Positions 1-5,328 of a DNA stretch of 5,328 nt are shown in pieces. A model generated the notes under the pieces. It searched no databases and had not been told where the DNA came from. It worked only from the letters and a program-made list of their open reading frames with translations. Origin of the DNA: DAOVGU01 sp030637775 [NCBI: bacterium] (GTDB lineage: Bacteria > Ratteibacteria > UBA8468); NCBI GenBank assembly GCA_030637775.1, contig DAOWFY010000037.1, positions 1 through 5,328 on the forward strand, read 5' to 3'. The first letter of the stretch is position 1. Each line of letters starts with the position of its first letter. The position numbers and the translations under genes are program-made.

Positions 1-1
1 A

Positions 2-688
2 ACGGTGGTAAAATTAGAAATAATGCGGGAGAAATCTCCTGAGCTCTTAAAGTTTACTATTATTCGGGATATCATCAAGATTAAGTCGATTAAAAAGGCT
101 CACCTTATTCCCGGTACGAAAATAGGCTATATCAGAATTGCGGAATTTCAAAAGCGAACGGCTAAGGACCTAAAAGCATCTCTGCAAAAATTAGAGGAGG
201 AAGGATTAAAAGGTTTAATTCTTGATCTACGGAGTAATCCTGGCGGTTTACTTGATTCTGCCGTTGATGTCGCGGATGAATTACTCGAAAAAGGCAAGCT
301 AATTGTCTATACGGAAGGCCGCGACCCAAAGCAAAGAAGGACATACCATAGCAGAAGAGCACCAATTTTACCGGAGGGAATTCCCTTAATCGTCTTAATA
401 AATAAGGGAAGTGCCAGCGCCTCTGAGATTGTAGTTGGTGCTATTCACGATTGGAATAGAGGAACCATCTTAGGTACAGCGACCTTTGGAAAAGGTTCGG
501 TTCAGAATGTCATCCCCCTTGCTGATGGCTCAGCATTGAAACTGACCATTGCTAAATATTATACCCCCAAGGGAATTTGTATTGAAAAAGAGGGGATTGA
601 GCCGGAGATTGAGGTTAAAACCCCGGAAGAAGAAGAAAAAGATCTGCCATTAGAACGAGCAATCGAACTTTTAAAAGAAAAAATGTGA
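2..688 (+). CDS. S41-family C-terminal processing peptidase, 5' end outside the window
   Basis: This is a serine protease of the CtpA/Tsp/CtpB type, a periplasmic or extracytoplasmic enzyme that uses a PDZ domain to choose substrates and a Ser-Lys pair to cut them. The frame is open back to the window edge, so the GTG at 5 is not a real start; the missing part should hold the export signal and most of the PDZ domain. Counting from that GTG, residues 1-30 look like the last PDZ strands. The S41 core follows with ILDLRSNPGG (72-81), NKGSASASEI (133-142) and FGKGSVQ (161-167). The likely catalytic Ser is 138, the Lys is 163 and the supporting Gln is 167; the 25- and 4-residue spacings match E. 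coli Tsp and B. subtilis CtpB. YYTPKG (185-190) and a short acidic tail end the protein. The deacetylase gene begins 1 nt after the stop, which suggests an operon. Which Ctp subfamily it belongs to cannot be told without the N-terminus. Confidence 0.95.
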   Translation, partial: TVVKLEIMREKSPELLKFTIIRDIIKIKSIKKAHLIPGTKIGYIRIAEFQKRTAKDLKASLQKLEEEGLKGLILDLRSNPGGLLDSAVDVADELLEKGKLIVYTEGRDPKQRRTYHSRRAPILPEGIPLIVLINKGSASASEIVVGAIHDWNRGTILGTATFGKGSVQNVIPLADGSALKLTIAKYYTPKGICIEKEGIEPEIEVKTPEEEEKDLPLERAIELLKEKM

Positions 689-689
689 T

Positions 690-1475
690 ATGGCATATGG
701 CCGAAAAAAGTCTCCTCCCCTTCTTATCCTCGCCCTTCTTCTTTCTATCCTCTGGTGCATTTTATTTCTGATTAAATCAATTCCCAAAAAAATCCCTCCT
801 CCTGAAATTCCCAGACCGGAAATAGCCATTATTATTGATGATTTTGGCCATAGTGAAGAGGTGGCGCAAAAAATTTATAAAATCCCTGCTCCCATAACCC
901 TCGCTATTCTTCCCTACCTTCCTTACTCCTGCCAGATTGCCAGAAGCGCAACAGCAAAGGGATACGAGGTGATGCTCCATCTCCCCATGGAACCTTTAGA
1001 TCCGATGAATAATCCGGGAAAGGGAGCAATCTACACTAAAATGAGCCAGGAGGAAATTGTCTATCAAACAAGAGAAAATATCATTAATCTTCCTCCCGTA
1101 ATTAAGGGAGTAAACAATCATATGGGTTCTCGGGCCACAGCCGATGAAAGGGTGATGAAAGCGATGCTGCAGGAACTAAAAAAACATAACCTCTACTATA
1201 TTGACAGTGTTACCTTTAAGGATACCCTCGGTTTTACTATCGCCAGAGAATTGGGAGTAAGAACAGCAAGGCGGGATATCTTCCTTGATAATGAAAAGGA
1301 TGCTGATTATATCAGAGCGCAAATAGAAAAATTGATGGCAAGAGCGCTCAAAGATAAAAAAGCTATTGGTATTGGACATGCCCATTCCCTGACCGTTGAA
1401 GTAATAAAAGAAATGATTCCCGAGATTGAGAAAAAAGGAATTAAACTTGTCTTTGCTTCAAAGATAGCGAAATGA
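690..1475 (+). CDS. Divergent polysaccharide deacetylase family protein (YibQ-like), membrane-anchored
   Basis: This 261-residue protein matches the divergent polysaccharide deacetylase family (Pfam Polysacc_deac_2, DUF610, E. coli YibQ). A basic N-terminus (RKK at 5-7) and one hydrophobic segment (about 11-28) predict a signal anchor. A proline-rich linker (32-43) then leads to an extracytoplasmic domain. Family motifs occur in order: AIIIDDFG (46-53), MLHLPMEP (95-102), GVNNHMGS (140-147), IDS (171-173), RRDIFLDN (194-201) and GIGHAH (227-232). The Asp pair 50-51, His97, His144 and His230/232 are candidate metal or catalytic residues. The domain is a relative of NodB-type deacetylases, but its natural substrate is not established, so activity on glycan is inference. 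The gene starts 1 nt after the protease stop and its stop overlaps the tsaD start by 4 nt, pointing to coupled translation. No Shine-Dalgarno sequence is visible. In proteobacteria this family often sits beside envC and ctpA, in keeping with an envelope role. Confidence 0.93.
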   Translation: MAYGRKKSPPLLILALLLSILWCILFLIKSIPKKIPPPEIPRPEIAIIIDDFGHSEEVAQKIYKIPAPITLAILPYLPYSCQIARSATAKGYEVMLHLPMEPLDPMNNPGKGAIYTKMSQEEIVYQTRENIINLPPVIKGVNNHMGSRATADERVMKAMLQELKKHNLYYIDSVTFKDTLGFTIARELGVRTARRDIFLDNEKDADYIRAQIEKLMARALKDKKAIGIGHAHSLTVEVIKEMIPEIEKKGIKLVFASKIAK

Positions 1476-2437
1476 ATATTTTGGGGATAGAGACCTCCTG
1501 CGATGAAACGGCAGTGGCAATGGTAAAGGACGGGAAAAAGATTCTTTCTAATCTGATTGCCTCCCAGGATATGGTTCATCAGAGATTTGGCGGTATTGTT
1601 CCCGAACTTGCCTCCCGTGTCCATACCGAAATCATTGATTCCCTTTTTTTAAAAGCATTAAGAAAATCTAAAATAACCATCAGAGAAATTAACTTAATCG
1701 CGGTTACTGCCTTCCCTGGCCTAAAGGGTTCTCTCCTCATCGGAAACACCTTTGCCCGTTCTCTCGCCTTTGCCAACCATATTCCTCTCATTGAGGTGGA
1801 CCATCTTCAGGCGCACCTGGCAGCTAATTTCTTACACCCTCCCCAACCCCTCCCTCAAGAAATTAAATTTCCTGCTATCGGTCTTGTTGTCTCCGGTGGT
1901 CATACTAATCTTTTCTATTTGGAGAATAGAGCAAAAATAAGACCTTTAGGAGAAACACTTGATGATGCTGCCGGGGAGGTATTTGATAAGGTAGCCAGGG
2001 TCCTCAATCTTGAATATCCCGGAGGTCCAGCCTTGGAAAGAGCAGCGGAGAAGGGCAATCCTTCTGCCATCAAATTCCCTCGTGCTTACCTGGGGAAGAA
2101 ATCTCTGGATTTTAGTTTCAGTGGTGTGAAAACTTCGGTTATCTATTATGTGAAAAGGTATGGGCTCAACAATATTCCGGATATTGCTGCCGGTTTTCAA
2201 AAAGCGATGATTGAAGTTTTAGTAGAAAAGGTGAGGAGGGCGCTCCGTTTTAAAAAGGTAAAAACAGTTCTTCTTGGTGGGGGAGTAGTAAGCAATAAGG
2301 TCTTGCGGCAGGAGATGAGAAAATTAGCCCTCGCCGAAGGAATTAACCTTTTTATTCCTTCCCCAATTCTCTGCACCGACAATGCGGCCATGGTTGCTTC
2401 TCTCGGCTACTACCTCTATCAAAAGAACCTTTCCTAA
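1472..2437 (+). CDS. tsaD: tRNA N6-adenosine threonylcarbamoyltransferase TsaD
   Basis: TsaD (Kae1/YgjD family, ASKHA fold) moves the threonylcarbamoyl group from threonylcarbamoyl-AMP to A37 of tRNAs reading ANN codons, making t6A with TsaB, TsaC and TsaE in the cytoplasm. At 321 residues it is slightly shorter than the usual 330-345. Visible motifs are GIETSCDET (5-13), GGIVPELASRVH (40-51), the metal-binding HLQAH (His111 and His115), VSGGHT (140-145), DDAAGEVFDKVAR (164-176), YPGG (182-185), FSFSGVKTS (214-222), LGGGVVSN (268-275) and CTDNAAM (301-307) with ligand Asp303. Two small departures are seen: the usual GPGL loop reads FPGL (81-84), and GGVAAN reads GGVVSN. The ATG overlaps the deacetylase stop as ATGA and has no Shine-Dalgarno sequence, so coupling to upstream translation is likely. 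The gene converges on mltG, with stop codons overlapping over 4 nt. tsaB and the other partners are not in the window. Confidence 0.98.
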   Translation: MNILGIETSCDETAVAMVKDGKKILSNLIASQDMVHQRFGGIVPELASRVHTEIIDSLFLKALRKSKITIREINLIAVTAFPGLKGSLLIGNTFARSLAFANHIPLIEVDHLQAHLAANFLHPPQPLPQEIKFPAIGLVVSGGHTNLFYLENRAKIRPLGETLDDAAGEVFDKVARVLNLEYPGGPALERAAEKGNPSAIKFPRAYLGKKSLDFSFSGVKTSVIYYVKRYGLNNIPDIAAGFQKAMIEVLVEKVRRALRFKKVKTVLLGGGVVSNKVLRQEMRKLALAEGINLFIPSPILCTDNAAMVASLGYYLYQKNLS

Positions 2438-3399
2438 AAATTATCCCACCTCGTAGGTGGGATAGAGTCCCCCTGTAATTCTTTCTTTGCGGCGAGATGC
2501 TGGGCATAGGTCTCGGAGAAGACATGGGTGCCATCCCCCTTAGAGACAAAGAAAAGAAATTCTGTTTTAACGGGAAAGATAGCCGCTTTCAGAGAGGCTT
2601 TCCCGGGGTTGCAAATGGGACCGGGAGGAAGCTCACGATTTAAATAAGTATTATAAGGAGATTTAAAGAGAAGGTCTTCATCCGATAAACGCGCTTTATG
2701 TTTGCCAAGAGCATACTCCACAGTAGCGCAGGATTCCAATGGTAAGCGCTTTCTTAATCTATTATAGAGAACAGAAGCGATAATGGGTCTCTCCCGATTC
2801 ACTTGGGCTTCCTTTTCAATAATTGAGGCAAGAATAACAATATCTTTTAAGGAAGTTTCCTCCAATTCCTTTTGATAAGGAGCAATTACCTCTTTAAACT
2901 TTTCCTGCATCATATAGATAATTCCTTCAACGCTTATCTGGGATGGGATAGTATATCTTGCCGGAAAGAGAAAACCCTCCAGTTCTTTTTCTTTCACTAT
3001 CTTTAGAAACTCTTCTGAAAAACAGAGTTTCTTTTCTGCCAGGAGGTTGGCAATCTTGGCAGATGTGAGACCTTCGGGGATGGTAAGGGTGATTATGGCT
3101 ACCTCTCCCTTCACCAATTTTCTGATAACAGCAAAAGGGGTGGACCAGCTTCTTAATTCGTAGAGGCCAGCCTGCAGTCTTCTGTCTGCTCTGGTTAATT
3201 TCAATATGAGAAGAAAGATTTTTTTGCTTTTGATTATTTCTTCTTCCTTGAGTAAAGAGGCAATTGCTTTTGAGCTTATTGCTGGCTTAATCCGGATAAT
3301 TTTAACTTCAGAGAATTTTTTACTCCCCATAAAAAAGAGGAGAGGGGGGACTACCAATAAAAAAAGAACGATAATAACGAAAAGGGAAATTTTCTTCAT
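2434..3399 (-). CDS. mltG: Endolytic murein transglycosylase MltG
   Basis: MltG (YceG-like family) is an inner-membrane lytic transglycosylase that cuts nascent glycan strands and is thought to end their elongation. The 321-residue protein has a short cytoplasmic MKK, one membrane segment (about 5-24), then a LysM-like region and the catalytic domain. Recognisable stretches are IPEGLT (107-112), LEGFLFPARY (140-149), ASIIEKEA (191-198), IASVLYNRLRKRLPLES (207-223), SPYNTY (247-252), LPPGPICNPG (258-267) and FVSKGDGTHVFS (284-295). Glu195 in IIEKEA aligns with the catalytic Glu218 of E. coli MltG. The common SDPTV stretch reads SCATV here (223-227). The final residues (312-321, SIPPTRWDNF) are encoded by a terminator hairpin and its U-tract, so the tail is probably shaped by RNA rather than by protein function. 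The start overlaps the cinA stop as ATGA and lacks a Shine-Dalgarno sequence; both genes probably share one transcript. Confidence 0.97.
   Translation of the reverse strand: MKKISLFVIIVLFLLVVPPLLFFMGSKKFSEVKIIRIKPAISSKAIASLLKEEEIIKSKKIFLLILKLTRADRRLQAGLYELRSWSTPFAVIRKLVKGEVAIITLTIPEGLTSAKIANLLAEKKLCFSEEFLKIVKEKELEGFLFPARYTIPSQISVEGIIYMMQEKFKEVIAPYQKELEETSLKDIVILASIIEKEAQVNRERPIIASVLYNRLRKRLPLESCATVEYALGKHKARLSDEDLLFKSPYNTYLNRELPPGPICNPGKASLKAAIFPVKTEFLFFVSKGDGTHVFSETYAQHLAAKKELQGDSIPPTRWDNF
2436..2464 (-). terminator. Intrinsic terminator of cinA-mltG, embedded in the mltG 3' coding end
   Basis: A perfect 10-bp stem (2442-2451 with 2455-2464) closes a 3-nt loop. On the minus strand it is followed by one A and five T residues (2440-2436), the shape of a rho-independent terminator. 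The hairpin encodes Ile-Pro-Pro-Thr-Arg-Trp-Asp and the U-tract encodes Asn-Phe and part of the stop codon. On the + strand the same hairpin lies just after the tsaD stop but has no T-run behind it, so it would at most protect that 3' end. Confidence 0.8.
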
Positions 3400-4664
3400 A
3401 GACTTCGGCGGAGAAGATCGAGGGCAGATATTGCAGCCCTCTGTTTGATGTCCTGACGTTTTCCCACAAAATGATACTCCTTTACTATTTTCACTCTTTT
3501 TTTGGGATATACCAGTCCCACAAAGAGAAGACCCACGGGCTTTTCCTTTGTTCCTCCGGAAGGTCCAGTGATCCCGGTGAGAGAGAGTCCAGTATCCGCT
3601 TTTGTTGATTTTCTCGCTCCTTCTGCCATCGCTAAAGCAACCTCTCGGCTTACCGCACCATATTTTCTTAGATAAGTTTTAGGAACCTTAAGGACCTTCT
3701 TTTTCACATTATTGCTATAGGCAACGATGGAGCCCTGAAAATAGTGGGAGCTACCGGGAATATTGGTGATGAGATTACCCAATAATCCTCCGGTACAGGA
3801 TTCAGCAAGACCCAATTTCAATTTCTTTTTTAATAAGAGATTGCCGACTATCTTCTCCAGTTCCCCATCCTTTTCGCTGAAGAGGTTTTCGCCTAAGGCT
3901 TTTCTTATTTCCTCTTTGATCAAGGAAACTTGTTCATTTATCCTTTCCCCCTTTCCCCTGATTTTTAATTTAACCTCGATAATAGAGAGATGAACCAAAA
4001 TGGCAAATTCTATTTCCTCCTGCCTACCGGCAGGCAGGCCTTTTTTCTGATATTTTTCGATGATGGGTTCAACCTTCTCGGCAACCGAGGACTCAGGAAG
4101 TCCGGCAACCCAGAAGGAAATAGTTCTTAATGAACCTTTAGAGTATCTTTTTAAGTAAGGTAAAACTTTTTTTATAAACATCGGCTGAAGCTCCCTTGGT
4201 GGTCCAGGAAGTAAAATTAAAACTTTTCTTTTTCCATCTTTTTTCGTCTCGATTATCATTCCGGGAGCAGTTCCAACATCGTTAGGAACTACAGTTGCTC
4301 CTTCAATAATATAGGCCTGCTTCCGATCAACCTCAGGCATTGAGAGATGGCGCTTCTGGAAATGCTCTCTCATCTTCTTTAATATTGCTGACCGAAAAAT
4401 CAGCCTTCTTCTTAAGGCTTCGCTGACCGCCTCTCGGGTGAGGTCATCAAACGTTGGACCCAAGCCTCCCGTAGTGATAACAATCTCTGCTCTTTTTAGA
4501 GATTCCCTTAGGAGAGAAATCATTTTCTTCTTCTCGTCACCAATGGTGCTCTCCCGGGATAGTTCTAACCCGATCTTGCCAAGATGCTCTCCGATAAAGG
4601 AACTATCCGAATTCAGTTTTCCTCCAAGAAGTTCGGTGCCAATTGAAATAAGTTCTATCTGCAT
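3396..4664 (-). CDS. cinA: CinA-family protein: MoCF-like N-domain plus PncC nicotinamide-nucleotide amidase
   Basis: CinA proteins join an N-terminal molybdopterin-binding-like (MoCF, COG1058) domain to a C-terminal PncC domain that deamidates NMN to nicotinate mononucleotide in pyridine nucleotide salvage. The start chosen is the ATG at 4664, giving 422 residues and the family opening MQIELISIGTELLGGK. The frame stays open to a GTG at 4733, but those 23 extra residues are unlike the family and lie over a promoter. Motifs from the chosen start: TTGGLGPTFDD (64-74), ATVVPNDVGTAPG (123-135), LLPGPP (151-156) and, in the PncC domain, AESCTGG (287-293) with the presumed nucleophile Ser289, GSIVAYSN (311-318), SLTGITGPSGGT (361-372) and FVGKRQDIK (399-407). 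Between the two domains, Leu210-Gln215 (LPAGRQ) are encoded by a 20-nt palindrome that looks inserted in frame. No Shine-Dalgarno sequence precedes the ATG. The historic link to competence is not evidence of transformation here. Confidence 0.95.
   Translation of the reverse strand: MQIELISIGTELLGGKLNSDSSFIGEHLGKIGLELSRESTIGDEKKKMISLLRESLKRAEIVITTGGLGPTFDDLTREAVSEALRRRLIFRSAILKKMREHFQKRHLSMPEVDRKQAYIIEGATVVPNDVGTAPGMIIETKKDGKRKVLILLPGPPRELQPMFIKKVLPYLKRYSKGSLRTISFWVAGLPESSVAEKVEPIIEKYQKKGLPAGRQEEIEFAILVHLSIIEVKLKIRGKGERINEQVSLIKEEIRKALGENLFSEKDGELEKIVGNLLLKKKLKLGLAESCTGGLLGNLITNIPGSSHYFQGSIVAYSNNVKKKVLKVPKTYLRKYGAVSREVALAMAEGARKSTKADTGLSLTGITGPSGGTKEKPVGLLFVGLVYPKKRVKIVKEYHFVGKRQDIKQRAAISALDLLRRSL
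4019..4038. repeat. 20-nt GC-rich palindrome inserted in frame in cinA (LPAGRQ-type dispersed repeat)
   Basis: CCTGCCT (4019-4025) is mirrored by AGGCAGG (4032-4038), and the central CCGG is itself palindromic, so only the 4026/4031 pair is mismatched. On the coding strand it reads Leu-Pro-Ala-Gly-Arg-Gln within cinA. It is far richer in GC than the surrounding sequence and sits in the linker between the two CinA domains, where a short insertion is tolerable. From memory, LPAGRQ-type palindromes recur within genes of several uncultured lineages. Only one copy lies in this window, so its repeat nature is inferred. Confidence 0.65.
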
Positions 4665-4672
4665 AGTTAATA

Positions 4673-4701
4673 ATACTATCATATCTATTTCATCTTGACA
4701 A
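4673..4701 (-). promoter_or_regulatory. Sigma70-like promoter for cinA-mltG
   Basis: Read on the minus strand, TTGTCA (4701-4696) is followed after 17 nt by TAGTAT (4678-4673). Its -35 overlaps that of the divergent + strand promoter. Transcription would start within a few bases of the ATG at 4664, so the cinA message may be leaderless or nearly so. That fits the absence of a Shine-Dalgarno sequence and argues against the GTG start at 4733. The -10 matches only four of six consensus bases, so this is weaker than the + strand promoter. Confidence 0.5.
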
Positions 4702-4723
4702 TTTACTTCTTTCAGATTACAAT
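4695..4723 (+). promoter_or_regulatory. Sigma70-like promoter for the nucleotidyltransferase gene
   Basis: A perfect -35 TTGACA (4695-4700), a 17-nt spacer and a -10 TACAAT (4718-4723, five of six consensus bases) are seen. Transcription would start near 4730 and leave an untranslated leader of about 75 nt before the ATG at 4807. This is the best promoter match I found in the window. That it is active is inference. Confidence 0.75.
4708..4719 (+). repeat. 12-nt direct repeat, copy 1 (TCTTTCAGATTA)
   Basis: An exact 12-base match to a second copy at 4779-4790, start to start 71 bp. This copy fills the 3' half of the spacer of the + strand promoter and runs into its -10. It could be a regulator site or the trace of a small duplication. 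Confidence 0.45.
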
Positions 4724-4762
4724 AATAAATCACGACACTAAACTATACGCTATCTTTAGTAG

Positions 4763-4777
4763 TAATATACGTAATTA
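4763..4777. promoter_or_regulatory. Near-palindrome in the leader, possible operator
   Basis: TAAT and ATTA arms flank a TACGTA palindromic core with one unpaired A. It lies inside the untranslated leader between the promoter and the ATG at 4807. In AT-rich DNA such a match may be chance, so an operator role is only a possibility. Confidence 0.2.
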
Positions 4778-4778
4778 G

Positions 4779-4790
4779 TCTTTCAGATTA
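4779..4790 (+). repeat. 12-nt direct repeat, copy 2 (TCTTTCAGATTA)
   Basis: The second exact copy of the repeat at 4708-4719. It lies in the leader, ending 16 nt before the nucleotidyltransferase ATG and overlapping the in-frame TAA that limits that gene. No promoter-like -35 precedes this copy. Confidence 0.45.
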
Positions 4791-4806
4791 AGCATATAGT
4801 AACATA

Positions 4807-5328
4807 ATGAAGGCTTTAGCCTTGGCTGGGGGATTAGGGACAAGACTGAGACCATTGACTCTCACTACTCCCAAGCCAATACTTCCTTTAGTGAACAGAC
4901 CCCTCCTGCTCTATCAGATCGAGTTATTTAAGAAATGTGGAGTTAAAGAGATTATTCTTTCCGTCTCCTATCTACCAGAGCAAATTTCTCATTGCTTCGG
5001 AGACGGTAGAAAATATGGGATAAAAATCACCTATGTCAATGAGTTAAAACCATTAGGGACAGGAGGAGCAGTAAAAAATAGCGAGGAATTTATTAAGGGA
5101 AGAACCTTTATCTCTAATGGTGATATCATTGCCAACATTGACTTGAAAGATATGCTTGCTTTTCACCAAAGGCAGGAGAGTGACCTCACGATTGCTCTTT
5201 TTCGGGTGGCTGACCCTACTGCCTATGGATTGGTGAAAACCGATAAAGACGGCAGAATCCTCCATTTCCTGGAGAAACCAAAGCCTTCGGAGATAACTAC
5301 CGATACAATCAATGCTGGCTTCTATCTC
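4807..5328 (+). CDS. NDP-sugar pyrophosphorylase / sugar-phosphate nucleotidyltransferase, 3' end outside the window
   Basis: The first 174 codons of a nucleotidyltransferase (RmlA/GMP pyrophosphorylase-like fold) that joins a sugar 1-phosphate to an NTP, releasing pyrophosphate and giving an activated sugar for polysaccharide, LPS or glycoprotein synthesis. Visible motifs are the nucleotide-binding AGGLGTRLRPLT (7-18), TPKPILPLVNRP (21-32) with the conserved Lys23, PLGTGGAV (82-89), NGDII (104-108) with probable metal ligand Asp106, YGLV (140-143), EKP (156-158) and NAGFY (169-173). The start is the first ATG after an in-frame TAA at 4789 and gives the family opening MKALALAGG. No Shine-Dalgarno sequence is present. 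A strong sigma70-like promoter lies about 85-110 nt upstream. The sugar and base cannot be read from this part; mannose-1-phosphate guanylyltransferase-like or glucose-1-phosphate uridylyl/thymidylyltransferase-like are both possible. The missing C-terminus (beta-helix, kinase or other fusion) would help decide. Confidence 0.93.
   Translation, partial: MKALALAGGLGTRLRPLTLTTPKPILPLVNRPLLLYQIELFKKCGVKEIILSVSYLPEQISHCFGDGRKYGIKITYVNELKPLGTGGAVKNSEEFIKGRTFISNGDIIANIDLKDMLAFHQRQESDLTIALFRVADPTAYGLVKTDKDGRILHFLEKPKPSEITTDTINAGFYL

Noticed and set aside
5-7. GTG at 5 as the start of the S41 protease gene
   Set aside because: The frame is open to the window edge and the product begins inside the end of a PDZ domain, so the gene continues upstream.
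1307-1624. Minus-strand open frame of 105 codons across the deacetylase-tsaD junction
   Set aside because: It lies opposite two well-supported genes, has no family features and no start context of its own.
1641-1654. Run of seven T followed by four A in tsaD as a frameshift or transcript slippage site
   Set aside because: The TsaD frame is intact on both sides and family motifs follow at normal spacing, so no frameshift is needed.
3206-3448. Plus-strand open frame opposite the mltG start and cinA end
   Set aside because: It is the complement of the MltG membrane segment and the CinA C-terminus; the coding strand carries clear family motifs.
4737-4760. Hairpin in the leader (ACTAAA paired with TTTAGT) as a riboswitch or attenuator
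   Set aside because: The stem is only six AT-rich base pairs with a mismatched interior, and no known riboswitch core is visible in so short a leader.
4772-4800. Second + strand promoter with -10 TATAGT just before the ATG at 4807
   Set aside because: The matching -35 position reads TAATTA, far from consensus, while a much better promoter lies upstream at 4695-4723.
5053-5265. Minus-strand open frame of 70 codons near the right edge
   Set aside because: It lies opposite the nucleotidyltransferase, whose motifs run without a break through the same region.
1-5328. CRISPR array, tRNA, rRNA, insertion sequence or defence island
   Set aside because: No regularly spaced repeats, tRNA-like cloverleaf, rRNA stretch, transposase motif or defence-gene motif was seen; the window is almost wholly filled with housekeeping genes.

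Overview
The window is a gene-dense bacterial chromosome segment, moderately AT-rich, with six protein genes and almost no non-coding DNA. All six belong to recognisable bacterial families: an S41 C-terminal processing protease (left end missing), a divergent polysaccharide deacetylase, TsaD, MltG, CinA, and a sugar-nucleotide pyrophosphorylase (right end missing). The peptidoglycan-related genes show a bacterium with a murein wall. The S41 protease followed by a divergent polysaccharide deacetylase resembles the envC-ctpA-yibQ neighbourhood of Gram-negative bacteria. A palindrome encoding Leu-Pro-Ala-Gly-Arg-Gln sits inside cinA. Similar in-frame palindromes are, from memory, common in genomes of uncultured lineages such as Omnitrophota and candidate-phyla bacteria, so such a lineage is my best guess, but the taxonomy is not proven.

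Layout. Positions 2-2437 (+ strand) hold the S41 protease, the deacetylase and tsaD, separated by 1 nt and by a 4-nt ATGA overlap, so they look like one translationally coupled operon. tsaD converges with mltG, and their stop codons overlap. Positions 2434-4664 (- strand) hold cinA followed by mltG, also with a 4-nt ATGA overlap. The last codons of mltG form an intrinsic terminator for this transcript. Positions 4665-4806 are the only intergenic region of note. It carries two divergent sigma70-like promoters whose -35 hexamers overlap, plus a 12-nt direct repeat. To its right, a nucleotidyltransferase gene runs off the window on the + strand.

Together the genes serve envelope upkeep (protease, deacetylase, MltG glycan-strand release, NDP-sugar supply) and core housekeeping (TsaD tRNA t6A modification, CinA/PncC pyridine nucleotide salvage). 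I see no defence system, mobile element, CRISPR array, tRNA or rRNA, and no wholly new system. The points of real interest are the repeat inserted in cinA, the terminator embedded in mltG, the shared -35 promoter pair, and the lack of Shine-Dalgarno sequences at every visible start.
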